Of a DNA stretch of 64,000 nt, positions 1 to 8,815 are shown piece after piece. The number at the start of each line of letters is the position of its first letter. Positions within the stretch are counted from its first letter, which is position 1. The notes beneath the pieces are model-generated. The model made no database searches, was not told the DNA's origin, and worked only from the letters and a program-made list of their open reading frames with translations. Source of the DNA: an uncultured Saccharospirillaceae bacterium (GTDB lineage Bacteria > Pseudomonadota > Gammaproteobacteria > Pseudomonadales > Natronospirillaceae); contig CAJXZL010000001.1 in NCBI GenBank assembly GCA_913063165.1, forward strand, positions 62,001-126,000. The letters run 5' to 3'. The translations under genes were made by a program, and so were the position numbers.

Positions 1-573
1 TCACAAAAGTATGTTGGATTCACGTTGCACCTTGGTGACCCAATCGTGCTGGTAGGTCTATTTATCGGCGGCGTCATTCCTTTCCTCATTGCATCCATCA
101 CGATGACTGCTGTTGGCGATGCGGCGTTTGCAATGATCAATGAAATTCGACGACAGTTCCGGGAAATTCCCGGTTTGCTCGCTGGCACCGCAGAGCCTGA
201 CACTGCACGTTGTGTCGACATAGCCACCACCGCTGCATTGAAAAAAATGATCCTACCGGGTGTTATTGCCGTTTCAGCCCCAGCACTGGTTGGATTTATT
301 TTAGGACCTGAGGCATTGGGTGGCATGCTGGGTGGCGCATTACTGTCATGCGTTCTGATGGCACTGATGATGGCTAACGCTGGTGGTGCTTGGGATAACG
401 CCAAGAAGTATGTTGAAAAAGGCAATTTGGGTGGCAAGGGTTCAGATGTCCATACCGCAACAGTGGTTGGCGATACTGTCGGCGACCCGTTCAAAGACAC
501 TTCTGGCCCTTCGATGAACATTTTGATTAACGTGATGGCGATCGTTAGCTTGGTTATTGCGCCCATCCTGTAA
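1..573 (+). CDS. hppA: Membrane-bound proton-translocating pyrophosphatase, C-terminal part (5' end outside window)
   Basis: The frame is open from base 1, so this is the last 190 residues of a protein that normally has about 660-700. It hydrolyses pyrophosphate in the cytoplasm and pumps H+ (or Na+) across the inner membrane. The conserved acidic segment [16 protein letters not shown], which helps coordinate Mg-pyrophosphate, lies near the C-terminus and is preceded by [15 protein letters not shown]. Several hydrophobic helices surround these motifs, and the protein ends in a final membrane helix ([18 protein letters not shown]). The residue pair that separates K+-dependent from K+-independent enzymes lies upstream of the window, so the subtype cannot be called. 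A strong stem-loop follows the stop codon. Confidence 0.96.
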   Translation, partial: SQKYVGFTLHLGDPIVLVGLFIGGVIPFLIASITMTAVGDAAFAMINEIRRQFREIPGLLAGTAEPDTARCVDIATTAALKKMILPGVIAVSAPALVGFILGPEALGGMLGGALLSCVLMALMMANAGGAWDNAKKYVEKGNLGGKGSDVHTATVVGDTVGDPFKDTSGPSMNILINVMAIVSLVIAPIL

Positions 574-597
574 ATCAACACCCTATCATTGAGATAT

Positions 598-625
598 AAA
601 AAAAGAGCCGACCGGCTCTTTTTTT
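598..625. terminator. Bidirectional rho-independent terminator between hppA and the DUF2333 gene
   Basis: Perfect 12-bp inverted repeat (AAAAAAAGAGCC and GGCTCTTTTTTT) with a 4-base loop. The A and T tracts give it a U-run on either strand. It sits between two convergent genes and can serve both. Confidence 0.93.
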
Positions 626-654
626 GGTTTTTCAGTCAGCGATTGCTGCCTGGT

Positions 655-1689
655 TTAACCCTTTTCTAACAACTGGCGCATGTCGTTAATTGCGGCATTG
701 GCACGGCTAATATAGTTGGCCATGACCAACGAGTGATTTGCCATCAATCCGAAGCCAGTACCGTTGAGAATAATGGGAGACCACACGGCCAACTGGGTTT
801 CATCCAACTCGCGGATGATCTGTTGTAGACTCGCAGTGGCGTTCTTTTTCTCAAGTACACCCGCAAAGTCAACTTCGACGGCTTTCAGGAAGTGCGATAG
901 CGCCCAAGCGGTGCCACGGGCTTCATAGAATACATCGTCAATATGCATCCAAGGTGTACGGATTTTTTCTTGGTTGGCTTGGCCAGTTGACTGGGTGGCG
1001 CCTGCATCACCTGCCAAGTTGGTATTGACCCGAACCTGTCCGACACTGGCACTTAACTGCTGACTCAACGAACCGAGTCGCGTTTCAACATCCGACAACC
1101 AGGCATTCAAATTGTCAGCCCGGGCATAAAATTGGGCACGCGGTTGCAATGGATCAGACAAACGATCGCCGTATTGGGCTAAAAATCCTAACGCATCACG
1201 GTATTCAGATTCAGAGGCTGGGAACATCCAACTGCTATTATCGAAATGAAACTTGGGCTCTGCACTGGCCAAATCTTCATCTTCTGTTGACTGAGACTGT
1301 GAGCGTGAGAAATCTTTCCGCATGGCACGGGCTAAATCCCGCACTTGAATCAGAACACCCATTTCCCAACTGGCAATATTATCCAACCAGACACCAGGCG
1401 GCATCATGTCGTTAGTGATAAAACCACCCTGTTTGTCGAGCATCGTGCTGGCCACTTGATGCAAGGTCATCACCGTGGTGTAGCCAACCACCACATCACG
1501 CCCCGCAGCTTGTGCGGTCACCGCGGCAGTATCCGTAACATCAAAGGCAGCAGGTTCCGAAGACCAATACCATCCCAACAACCCCAAGGCCAATAGCAGC
1601 ACCACGACAATGACGCCAACAGGTCGCTTTAGGCTACCCAAGCTGCTCCGCAGCCAGGTCATTACAGTTGAAAATTGCCACTTAGCCAT
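655..1689 (-). CDS. DUF2333 family membrane-anchored protein
   Basis: 344 residues. A short basic N-terminus is followed by one transmembrane helix at about residues 24-43 (VGVIVVVLLLALGLLGWYW). The rest, about 300 residues, is predicted to be periplasmic. The block PPGVWLDNIASWEMGVLIQVRDLAR and the following FSRSQSQSTEDEDLA stretch match my recollection of the DUF2333 family, which is found in gammaproteobacteria and has no established function. It stands alone, convergent with hppA, and ends in front of their shared terminator. The ATG start lies directly before the basic/hydrophobic anchor. No enzymatic motif is visible. Confidence 0.82.
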   Translation of the reverse strand: MAKWQFSTVMTWLRSSLGSLKRPVGVIVVVLLLALGLLGWYWSSEPAAFDVTDTAAVTAQAAGRDVVVGYTTVMTLHQVASTMLDKQGGFITNDMMPPGVWLDNIASWEMGVLIQVRDLARAMRKDFSRSQSQSTEDEDLASAEPKFHFDNSSWMFPASESEYRDALGFLAQYGDRLSDPLQPRAQFYARADNLNAWLSDVETRLGSLSQQLSASVGQVRVNTNLAGDAGATQSTGQANQEKIRTPWMHIDDVFYEARGTAWALSHFLKAVEVDFAGVLEKKNATASLQQIIRELDETQLAVWSPIILNGTGFGLMANHSLVMANYISRANAAINDMRQLLEKG

Positions 1690-2017
1690 GTTGATACTCC
1701 TTGTTGGTTGTCGCGATAGTACTGTATATGGGGCTCAGAATCGCTTTTGCAACGCCATACCTACGCGCCTTGCTCATTATGGACAGTATGCCCTAAACTT
1801 GCCAAAAGATTTCAAATCAACCCTACGTCGCGGGCTAAATCAAGACCCGCCGCGCGGTGCAACATCACCGCCCCGGCATTGATGACGAATATCTCTGAGG
1901 GAAATCTCCAAATGGCTATCTAAACCCCATGACATTAGGTAGCTTACAGCGCTCGTGTATTCGCAACAAAACAGTGCGATAACCTAAAGACACAGACTGA
2001 AAACAGGAATAACCACC
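1690..2017. other. Divergent intergenic region, 328 bp, no gene seen
   Basis: Lies between the divergent starts of the DUF2333 gene and the YdeI-family gene, so it should hold a promoter for each. I see no convincing -35/-10 pair, no RNA gene and no strong repeat. Short open frames here lack a ribosome binding site and protein-like composition. Confidence 0.5.
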
Positions 2018-2626
2018 ATGACATCTCACGCGCCTTCTGCCATGAACCCAAAAGTAGACGGTTTCTTAAGTCGTGCCAAACGGTGGCAACCCGAGCTAGA
2101 AAAACTTCGGCTGATCTGTTTGGATTGTGGGCTAATTGAAGAACTAAAATGGGGCAAACCCTGCTACGTACATCAAGGTAGCAACTTAATTATTCTGCAA
2201 GGTTTTAAAGATTTCTGTGCACTGCTATTCACGGCAGGTGCCTTGCTGGATGACCCAGACAACGTCTTGAAATTACCAGGTGAGAATACACAAGCCGCGC
2301 GGCGCATGACCTTTACTGATGTAACCGATATAAAAGACCTCGAACAAGTCATTAAACGCTACATTCAAAATGCCAAAGCGGTAAAGGAGTCTGGAAAAAA
2401 AGTCGCCTTTAAAAAGCCCAAGGAATTTTCGGTACCAGCGGAATTGCAAAGCCACTTTGATCAGATGCCAGAAGTGAAAATGGCATTTTATGCCCTGACC
2501 CCTGGCCGACAACGTGCCTATCTCATGCATTTTAGCGGAGCAAAGCAATCTAAGACTCGAACGGCGCGCATTGAAAAATGTACGCCACAAATTCTAGACG
2601 GCCAGGGTCTGAACGACGTTTACTGA
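2018..2626 (+). CDS. YdeI/OmdA-family protein (DUF1801 plus OmdA domain)
   Basis: 202 residues, cytoplasmic, no signal peptide or membrane helix. The N-terminal half (about 20-130) looks like a DUF1801/YdhG fold: EELKWGKPCY followed by LIILQGFKDFCALLF, the pattern of a small ligand-binding alpha/beta domain. The C-terminal segment GRQRAYLMHFSGAKQSKTRTARIEKC is the family's hallmark basic region. Members have been linked to polymyxin or bacteriocin resistance in some enterics and to iron chaperone-like folds, but the biochemical role is not settled. The gene is monocistronic, with its own upstream gap and a 155-bp gap downstream. Confidence 0.85.
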   Translation: MTSHAPSAMNPKVDGFLSRAKRWQPELEKLRLICLDCGLIEELKWGKPCYVHQGSNLIILQGFKDFCALLFTAGALLDDPDNVLKLPGENTQAARRMTFTDVTDIKDLEQVIKRYIQNAKAVKESGKKVAFKKPKEFSVPAELQSHFDQMPEVKMAFYALTPGRQRAYLMHFSGAKQSKTRTARIEKCTPQILDGQGLNDVY

Positions 2627-2781
2627 TGACAGCTCAAGGTTCCCTGCTTAGCAAATAAACTCATTTAAAGAAGTTAGCGTCAAAATTGTCCAGATTTGAT
2701 AGTTTTTATCGACACCTTTACTGAGTTGCTCTACATTAGGGCATTAGAATTTCTCGTCTTCTTCATTCATAGGATAGCGGC

Positions 2782-3225
2782 ATGACAAAAATTTTGGTGA
2801 TCAATGGGCCCAATCTCAATGTACTAGGCCAAAGAGAACCGGCCACCTATGGTTACGAGACCTTAACGGACATCGAGCAGCATTTATCGACCATAGCGTC
2901 AGAACTGGACACCCAGATTGATTTCTTTCAGTCGAATGCCGAACACCTGATCATTGAGCGCCTACACCAGTTATTTAGTGACCCTGTGGATGCCGTCATT
3001 ATCAACCCAGCTGCCTTTACCCATACCAGCGTCGCCATTCGTGATGCTATTTTGGCGGTAAATGTGCCTTTTTATGAAGTTCACCTGTCTAACCTCCACA
3101 AACGTGAAGAATTTAGACACCACTCATTCTTTTCAGATATTGCGTTGGCCGTCATTTGTGGCATGGGTTCGGCGGGATATGAATATGCATTACAAGACGC
3201 CGTAAAGCGTTTTAAGCATCAATAA
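2782..3225 (+). CDS. aroQ: Type II 3-dehydroquinate dehydratase
   Basis: 147 residues, the usual length. Catalyses dehydration of 3-dehydroquinate to 3-dehydroshikimate in the shikimate pathway. The N-terminal signature INGPNLNVLGQREPATYG contains the catalytic tyrosine (Y23) on the flexible lid. The segment INPAAFTHTSVAIRDAI and the later EVHLSNLHKREEFRHHS carry the substrate-binding asparagine and catalytic histidine. The common family form of the middle motif is NPGAYTHTS; here G-A-Y reads A-A-F, a conservative variation. It leads the aroQ-accB-accC cluster, an order seen in many proteobacteria, with 35 bp to accB. Confidence 0.97.
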   Translation: MTKILVINGPNLNVLGQREPATYGYETLTDIEQHLSTIASELDTQIDFFQSNAEHLIIERLHQLFSDPVDAVIINPAAFTHTSVAIRDAILAVNVPFYEVHLSNLHKREEFRHHSFFSDIALAVICGMGSAGYEYALQDAVKRFKHQ

Positions 3226-3260
3226 TACTTTGACACTAATTACAGATTAGGAATGCACAC

Positions 3261-3707
3261 ATGGATATCCGTAAAGTTAAAAAATTAATCGAACTGTTGG
3301 AATCATCTGGCATTGACGAAATTGAAATTGCTGAAGGTGAAGAGTCTATCCGCATTAGTCGACACGCTAAGGCCATGGCCGCACCAGCACCTCTTGCTGC
3401 CCACTATGCACCTGCTGCCGCACCTGCAGCTGCGGCTCCTGTAGCTGCTGCACCCGTCGCCGAAATTCCAGCTGGCCACACGGTGCGATCACCGATGGTA
3501 GGCACCTTCTATGCGGGTCCGTCACCCAGTTCACCGAATTTTGTGGCCATTGGTCAGCAGGTCAAAAAAGGTGATGTCATTTGCATTATCGAAGCCATGA
3601 AAATGATGAACCAAATCGAAGCCGACAAGAGCGGCACCATTGAAGCGATTTTGGTAAACAACGGCGAGCCAGTCGAATACGACCAACCGTTGGTGACGAT
3701 AGCCTGA
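3261..3707 (+). CDS. accB: Biotin carboxyl carrier protein of acetyl-CoA carboxylase
   Basis: 148 residues. Carries the biotin that shuttles a carboxyl group between AccC and the carboxyltransferase AccAD in the first step of fatty acid synthesis. A short N-terminal domain (1-35) is followed by an Ala/Pro-rich flexible linker (about 38-72) and the C-terminal biotinyl domain (about 73-148). The biotinylated lysine is K114 in [10 protein letters not shown], and the thumb region is present (AGPSPSSPN). The gene lies 10 bp ahead of accC, so the two are almost certainly cotranscribed. Levels may be autoregulated as in E. coli, but no operator can be pointed to here. Confidence 0.98.
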   Translation: MDIRKVKKLIELLESSGIDEIEIAEGEESIRISRHAKAMAAPAPLAAHYAPAAAPAAAAPVAAAPVAEIPAGHTVRSPMVGTFYAGPSPSSPNFVAIGQQVKKGDVICIIEAMKMMNQIEADKSGTIEAILVNNGEPVEYDQPLVTIA

Positions 3708-3717
3708 GGATTGGATC

Positions 3718-5067
3718 ATGTTGGAGAAAGTCTTAATTGCAAACCGCGGTGAAATTGCCTTGCGCATTTTACGCGCCTGCAAAGAACAGGGTATTAAAAC
3801 GGTGGCGGTACATTCCGTTGAAGACCGCCATTTAAAGCATGTTAAATTGGCCGACGAATCTGTCTGTATCGGCCCGAATCCATCAGTTGATAGCTATCTG
3901 AATGTACCAGCCATTATCGCTGCTGCTGAAGTGACCAATGCAACGGCCATACATCCAGGTTATGGATTTTTGGCTGAAAACGCAGATTTCTGTGAACAGG
4001 TTGAGAAGAGTGGTTTCGTGTTTATCGGACCTCGCGCTGACACCATCCGTCTAATGGGTGATAAAGTCTCTGCCATTGAGGCCATGAAAAAGGCCGGCGT
4101 TCCCACGGTTCCAGGATCAGGTGGTGCGCTAGACGATAACGAAAAGCGCAACCTAGACATCGCTGAACGCATCGGCTATCCCGTCATCATCAAGGCTGCT
4201 GCAGGCGGTGGTGGCCGTGGTATGCGTGTGGTGCATCGCGACAACCAATTGATTAGCTCAATCCGCTTGACCAAGTCAGAAGCCGCTGCTGCATTTGGCG
4301 ATGGCACGGTCTATATGGAAAAGTTTTTACAAAATCCACGCCACGTCGAAGTCCAAGTCCTGGCTGACGGCAAAGGCCACGCCATTCACCTTGGCGATCG
4401 TGATTGTTCTTTACAACGTAGACACCAAAAAGTGATGGAAGAGGCCCCTGCACCTGGCCTTGATGCCAATGCCCGTGAAAATGTATTGAATGCTTGCGTG
4501 AAAGCCTGCCAAGCCATTAAGTACCGGGGTGCCGGTACCTTTGAATTTCTCTATGAAGCCGGCCACTATTACTTTATTGAAATGAACACCCGTGTTCAGG
4601 TAGAGCATCCCGTTACCGAGATGATTACCGGCGTTGATATCATACGAGAGCAATTGCATATTGCTTCGGAAAAAGAATGGACCATGCGCCAAGAAGATAT
4701 TGTATTTAGAGGCCACTCCTTTGAATGCCGTATCAATGCCGAGGATCCCATCACCTTTATCCCAAGCCCTGGCACCATTAATGCGTTTCATGTACCTGGT
4801 GGCCTAGGTGTGCGCTGGGATTCGCATCTCTATAATGGCTATCGCATCCCCCCTTATTACGATTCAATGATCGGCAAATTGATCACCTGGGGCGAAACGC
4901 GTGAAACAGCACTCGAGCGTATGAAGGTCGCGTTAGACGAACTCATCATCGACGGGATTCGTCATAATACGCCGCTACATAAGACACTGGTGCGAGACAC
5001 CGGCTTTATAGCTGGTGGTGTCAATATCCATTATCTTGAGAAAAAGCTAGAAAAGAACACACACTGA
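3718..5067 (+). CDS. accC: Acetyl-CoA carboxylase, biotin carboxylase subunit
   Basis: 449 residues, full length. ATP-dependently carboxylates the biotin on AccB using bicarbonate. The N-terminal Rossmann-like domain begins [19 protein letters not shown]. The ATP-grasp domain has the glycine-rich lid [14 protein letters not shown] and the catalytic block [14 protein letters not shown], which contains the metal-binding Glu/Asn and the catalytic Arg. The C-terminal biotin-carboxylase domain includes [10 protein letters not shown]. The start ATG at 3718 has a GAGGA ribosome binding site overlapping the accB stop. It is the last gene of the aroQ-accBC unit; a stem-loop follows. Confidence 0.98.
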   Translation: MLEKVLIANRGEIALRILRACKEQGIKTVAVHSVEDRHLKHVKLADESVCIGPNPSVDSYLNVPAIIAAAEVTNATAIHPGYGFLAENADFCEQVEKSGFVFIGPRADTIRLMGDKVSAIEAMKKAGVPTVPGSGGALDDNEKRNLDIAERIGYPVIIKAAAGGGGRGMRVVHRDNQLISSIRLTKSEAAAAFGDGTVYMEKFLQNPRHVEVQVLADGKGHAIHLGDRDCSLQRRHQKVMEEAPAPGLDANARENVLNACVKACQAIKYRGAGTFEFLYEAGHYYFIEMNTRVQVEHPVTEMITGVDIIREQLHIASEKEWTMRQEDIVFRGHSFECRINAEDPITFIPSPGTINAFHVPGGLGVRWDSHLYNGYRIPPYYDSMIGKLITWGETRETALERMKVALDELIIDGIRHNTPLHKTLVRDTGFIAGGVNIHYLEKKLEKNTH

Positions 5068-5085
5068 TCTCAACTCGGTGTTATC

Positions 5086-5118
5086 AAGGGGTACGCTGCG
5101 GCGTACCCTTTGTCGTTT
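5086..5118 (+). terminator. Probable terminator after accC
   Basis: Stem GGGTACGC/GCGTACCC with loop TGCG, extended by a G-U and two A-T pairs (5086-5111). The following bases TGTCGTTTTG form only a weak T-tract, so this may be a leaky terminator. Confidence 0.6.
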
Positions 5119-5202
5119 TGCATGTCACACACATGCATTCTGCTGCAGAGCGTGAAATAATACGCGCCAATAGTCCACCCACTTCCAATTGCGGTACTTC
5201 CC

Positions 5203-6099
5203 ATGCCTTGGCTACAACTCCGTTTCGAAACCACACCAGCATTAGTCGAATCCCTTGAAGATCTGTTGCTAGAATCTGGTTGCAGCTCTGTCACATTACG
5301 AGATGGCCAAGACAATCCGGTATATGAACCCGAACGCGGCACCACGCCGTTGTGGCAAAGTACCGTTGTTATCGCACTCTATGATGACAACATTGAAGAA
5401 CACACCATCATTGACCATGTAAAGGCTCACTTGGTTATCGCAGATGACCAGACCTTTCCTGCCTATCGCAGTGAGTTGCTGGAAGACAAAGATTGGGTAC
5501 GCGCTTGGATGGAGCACTTTCATCCCATTCAGTTCGGTAAGCGACTATGGGTATGCCCCAGTTGGGCAGATGTACCGGATCCGCAAGCGGTTAACCTCAT
5601 GTTGGACCCCGGTTTGGCATTTGGTACCGGCACACATCCTACAACGGCACTCTGTTTGGAATGGCTTGATGGTTTGGAATTAGATGGCAAAACCATCATC
5701 GATTATGGTTGCGGCTCAGGTATTTTGGGTATCGCCGGACTGCTGTTAGGTGCCGACACCATGATTGGCGTCGACAACGATCCACAGGCACTCACCGCAA
5801 CCCAAGAGAATGCTTTGCGTAACAATGTCGATGCTTCACGGTACCATGTATTCTTGCCCGAGGCATTTGGCAACCAGACAGCCGAGGTGGTCGTTGCTAA
5901 CATTTTGGCCGGCCCACTGGTTGAATTAGCCCCAAAAATTGCTGGTTGTCTCAAACCAGGTGGAAAACTTGCTATGGCGGGACTTTTTCCAAGGCACATG
6001 GATGAAATCATGCTAGCCTATTCACCATGGATTCAATTTCAACCGCATGCAGAAAAAGACGGTTGGGTAAGATTAAATGGCGTCCGACGCGCAAGTTAA
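5203..6099 (+). CDS. prmA: Ribosomal protein L11 methyltransferase
   Basis: 298 residues. Uses S-adenosylmethionine to trimethylate several amino groups of ribosomal protein L11. The N-terminal L11-recognition domain (about 1-95, starting PWLQLRFETTP) is followed by a class I methyltransferase fold. The segment DPGLAFGTGTHPTTALCL and SAM motif I DYGCGSGILGIAG (from D167) are diagnostic, and NILAGPLVELAP corresponds to the NPP-like motif IV. ATG 5203 is the family-typical start. It is followed 44 bp later by the DUF3426 gene, and accC-prmA adjacency is common in gammaproteobacteria. Confidence 0.97.
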   Translation: MPWLQLRFETTPALVESLEDLLLESGCSSVTLRDGQDNPVYEPERGTTPLWQSTVVIALYDDNIEEHTIIDHVKAHLVIADDQTFPAYRSELLEDKDWVRAWMEHFHPIQFGKRLWVCPSWADVPDPQAVNLMLDPGLAFGTGTHPTTALCLEWLDGLELDGKTIIDYGCGSGILGIAGLLLGADTMIGVDNDPQALTATQENALRNNVDASRYHVFLPEAFGNQTAEVVVANILAGPLVELAPKIAGCLKPGGKLAMAGLFPRHMDEIMLAYSPWIQFQPHAEKDGWVRLNGVRRAS

Positions 6100-6143
6100 T
6101 GCGAATCGCACGACTTTGTTTTCATTGAAACACTGGAAAAAAG

Positions 6144-7358
6144 ATGTCTGATTCATTCGTCACACAATGTCCACACTGTAATACGACCTTTCGTGTCACC
6201 CCCCAGCACTTAAGTGCTGCAGGCGGCTCAGTGCGGTGTGGCGCATGCCTCAAGATATTCAGCGCGAAAGACCATTTGCTGCAACGGGCCAAACCGAACG
6301 CTACCACTGGATCCCCTAAGGCTACTGATACACCAGCGACGCCCAAACCTGAACAAACCACCTTTATCGAACCTGAGGAGGATGAAGCTGCTGACGCCTC
6401 GCATTTTTCGGCTAAATCCGATGACGACGAGTTGATGTTTGAAGACGATCCTTTATTTGACGACTTTGGTGATCTCGAAGACCTCAACGAGGAACCAAAC
6501 GCTCCGGCTGCCGCAGAAGCACCCGAGTACGAGGATGACGAGGAATACAACTTTGGTGAGTTGTCAGACGAAATTGAAACCGTACGTCCCGATTTGAGAG
6601 CACAACAAGCCCATTCAGGCCAAGCGCCTGAAGAACACTTGGTCGACACACAATGGGATGCGCTTGACGACAGTCTGTTCAAACAGGCCGAACGACCCCA
6701 ATTGAATACCGAGAATACGCCAGAGCGCGAGCAATTTTCAGCGGACAGACTAAGCGTATTTACCAATGATCCAGATGCACTGGACTTTAATGCACAAGAG
6801 ACACCCGCCAGGGGATCTTCTGGCCGTAAAAACGACATGGTCGACCACATCAATGCCGATCCTTTGGAATTGCATTTCGACAACCGCGGTGGGAAACGCT
6901 GGTTGTGGGGCTTAGGCGTAGTGGTATTAATGCTGGTGGCACTTGCACAAGTGGCCTGGTTTGGCATTGACCAGTTTGGTCGTAGCCCTGTCTTTCGCCC
7001 TTGGTATGAAACCCTCTGTGAATCTGCGGGCTGCACATTGCCTAACATGGTAGATGTGGGCCAATTCAGAACCGGTAATCTGATTTTGAGAAAGGATCTA
7101 CGTCGACCCGGCAACTTGATTGTGGATGCCATCCTGATCAACCAAGCACCTTTCGATCAGCCGTTCCCACATATCATTTTGGAATTCAAAAATATCAATG
7201 GCGTGTTAATTGCTGATGGTAGCTTTAGCCCTGAACAATACCTCAGCGGTGAGATGACTGGCGCCATAGACATGCCATCAAAGACACCTGTCCACATTTC
7301 TTTTTCTGTGGTCAGTCCAGGTAATGATGCTGTGAATTACAGCTTACGTTATCAATAA
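6144..7358 (+). CDS. Zinc-ribbon and DUF3426 domain inner-membrane protein
   Basis: 404 residues. The N-terminal MJ0042-type zinc ribbon has four cysteines, C9, C12, C32 and C35 (CPHC...CGAC). A long, strongly acidic and probably disordered stretch runs from about residue 70 to 160 (many D/E runs). One transmembrane helix lies near 252-274 (WLWGLGVVVLMLVALAQVAWF), followed by a DUF3426 domain predicted to be outside the membrane. The same architecture is usually found between prmA and dusB-fis in Pseudomonas-like genomes. Function is unknown; a cytoplasmic metal ribbon joined to a periplasmic domain suggests a sensing or scaffold role, which is inference only. An antisense frame of 339 codons here is a shadow. 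Confidence 0.9.
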   Translation: MSDSFVTQCPHCNTTFRVTPQHLSAAGGSVRCGACLKIFSAKDHLLQRAKPNATTGSPKATDTPATPKPEQTTFIEPEEDEAADASHFSAKSDDDELMFEDDPLFDDFGDLEDLNEEPNAPAAAEAPEYEDDEEYNFGELSDEIETVRPDLRAQQAHSGQAPEEHLVDTQWDALDDSLFKQAERPQLNTENTPEREQFSADRLSVFTNDPDALDFNAQETPARGSSGRKNDMVDHINADPLELHFDNRGGKRWLWGLGVVVLMLVALAQVAWFGIDQFGRSPVFRPWYETLCESAGCTLPNMVDVGQFRTGNLILRKDLRRPGNLIVDAILINQAPFDQPFPHIILEFKNINGVLIADGSFSPEQYLSGEMTGAIDMPSKTPVHISFSVVSPGNDAVNYSLRYQ

Positions 7359-7420
7359 GTAGGTTTTTTTGTCTGAAGGTACCATTTGCCCTTTCGCTGT
7401 TGGACCTAGATCAGTATCAT

Positions 7421-7449
7421 AGCCCGCCATTCAAAACGGGTTATTTTTT
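7421..7449 (+). terminator. Possible terminator after the DUF3426 gene
   Basis: A 6-bp stem (AGCCCG with CGGGTT, one G-U pair) and a 10-base loop are followed by ATTTTTTG. The stem is short, but the T-run and position before dusB fit a terminator. Confidence 0.5.
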
Positions 7450-7513
7450 GATCAAATAAAGATCAGCTCCCGCCCGTTACCATGCATCGCCATTGTGAGA
7501 ATCGACCGTCACT

Positions 7514-8503
7514 GTGTTTAACATCGGCCAATTTTACATCGACAATCCATTATTTTTAGCACCCATGGCGGGCGTCACAGACCTGCCCTTTCGCAAGCTG
7601 TGCCTATCCTTAGGTGCAGGGGTGGCAGTCGGTGAAATGGTGTCCAGTGATATTGATCTCTACGCTAGCCGCAAAAGCCGACTCAGGCTCATTCACGACC
7701 ACGAAATCGAACCCAGAATTATCCAAATAGCAGGCTCCTGCCCTGATAACATGGCAGAAGCTGCACGCAAGAATGTTGAACAGGGCGCTCAAATTATTGA
7801 CATCAATATGGGTTGTCCTGCCAAAAAGGTATTGAAAAAAGCCGCAGGCTCAGCACTGATGCAGGACGAGGGATTGGTCGCCGACATTCTCCGCGCCACG
7901 GTAAATGCTGTTTCCGTACCAGTAACGCTAAAAATACGCACGGGTTGGGCTAGAGATCAGCGCAACGCAGTGGCCATTGCGCGTATTGCTGAAGCAGAAG
8001 GTATTCAGATGCTGAGCGTTCATGGTCGAACCCGTGAAGACCGCTTTATGGGACAAGCGGAATACGACACCATTGCTGCCGTACAGTCCGCTGTTTCCAT
8101 ACCTGTTATAGCCAATGGTGATATCGACTCTGGTCCGAAAGCTGCAGAAGTGCTGAAGGCGACGGGCGCTCAGGGCCTGATGATCGGACGTGCCGCCCAG
8201 GGAAATCCATGGATTTTTAGAGAAATCAGCAGTTATCTTGCCACTGGACAGGCGGTACCACCGCCTGCTTTGTCAGAAATCAGTACGGTAATGCTCGGGC
8301 ACTTGCGTGCCTTACATGCCTTTTACGGTCCTGTGCAGGGTGTCCGTATCGCCCGGAAACACATCGCCTGGTACGTTAAATCCCGTATGACCACGACCCA
8401 ATTTTTACCTGAATTTTTCGCCATCGATGATCCTGATGGCCAAATTAGTCACCTCTCTCGTTATTTACAATCAATGGAATATGTACAGGAAGCCAACGCA
8501 TGA
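7514..8503 (+). CDS. dusB: tRNA-dihydrouridine synthase B
   Basis: 329 residues. FMN- and NADPH-dependent reduction of specific uridines in the tRNA D-loop. The TIM barrel begins LAPMAGVTDLPFR. The catalytic cysteine is C101 in INMGCPAKKV, and SVHGRTREDRFMGQAEYD and NGDIDSG are FMN/substrate-binding segments. The start is GTG (7514) in front of FNIGQFYIDN, the family-typical beginning. The stop codon overlaps the fis ATG (ATGA), the translational coupling expected for the dusB-fis operon, whose promoter in E. coli responds to growth rate. Confidence 0.96.
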   Translation: MFNIGQFYIDNPLFLAPMAGVTDLPFRKLCLSLGAGVAVGEMVSSDIDLYASRKSRLRLIHDHEIEPRIIQIAGSCPDNMAEAARKNVEQGAQIIDINMGCPAKKVLKKAAGSALMQDEGLVADILRATVNAVSVPVTLKIRTGWARDQRNAVAIARIAEAEGIQMLSVHGRTREDRFMGQAEYDTIAAVQSAVSIPVIANGDIDSGPKAAEVLKATGAQGLMIGRAAQGNPWIFREISSYLATGQAVPPPALSEISTVMLGHLRALHAFYGPVQGVRIARKHIAWYVKSRMTTTQFLPEFFAIDDPDGQISHLSRYLQSMEYVQEANA

Positions 8504-8784
8504 AATTGAACACCCTTGATGGGCAAAACACCGCTTTAGAATCGAAGCCCGTCGACAGTGCGCCACTGAAACACAGCGTAGAACGTGCTATGGATATTTA
8601 TTTCACCAACCTTGATGGTCAAGATGTCACCAACGTCTATCAAATGGTGTTAAACGAAGTAGAAGCACCCCTGCTACAGTCGGTCATGCTATACACCCGC
8701 AACAACCAAACAAAAGCCTCTGAAGTGCTCGGTTTGAACCGAGGTACCTTACGTAAAAAGCTCAAGCAATACGACTTACTATAA
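8500..8784 (+). CDS. fis: Nucleoid-associated DNA-binding protein Fis
   Basis: 94 residues (E. coli Fis has 98). Homodimeric DNA-bending protein that activates rRNA promoters and shapes the nucleoid in fast growth. The C-terminal helix-turn-helix reads [22 protein letters not shown]. The N-terminal part before the dimerisation helices has diverged from the enterobacterial protein, as is usual outside that family. Overlaps dusB by 4 bp. purH follows 31 bp later, possibly on the same transcript. Confidence 0.97.
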   Translation: MKLNTLDGQNTALESKPVDSAPLKHSVERAMDIYFTNLDGQDVTNVYQMVLNEVEAPLLQSVMLYTRNNQTKASEVLGLNRGTLRKKLKQYDLL

Positions 8785-8815
8785 CCTCCTCACTCCGGAT
8801 AAAGAGACGTCAACC

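Noticed and set aside
3361-3480. Repetitive GC-rich stretch in accB
   Set aside because: It encodes the normal Ala/Pro linker of the carrier protein, not a mobile or tandem repeat.
5113-5130. Small dyad GCATGT-N5-ACATGC upstream of prmA
   Set aside because: Six-bp arms without a known consensus. Too short to call an operator.
6122-7141. 339-codon open frame on the minus strand
   Set aside because: Antisense to the DUF3426 gene, serine-rich low-complexity translation, no ribosome binding site or recognisable domain. It arises from the acidic codon bias of the real gene.
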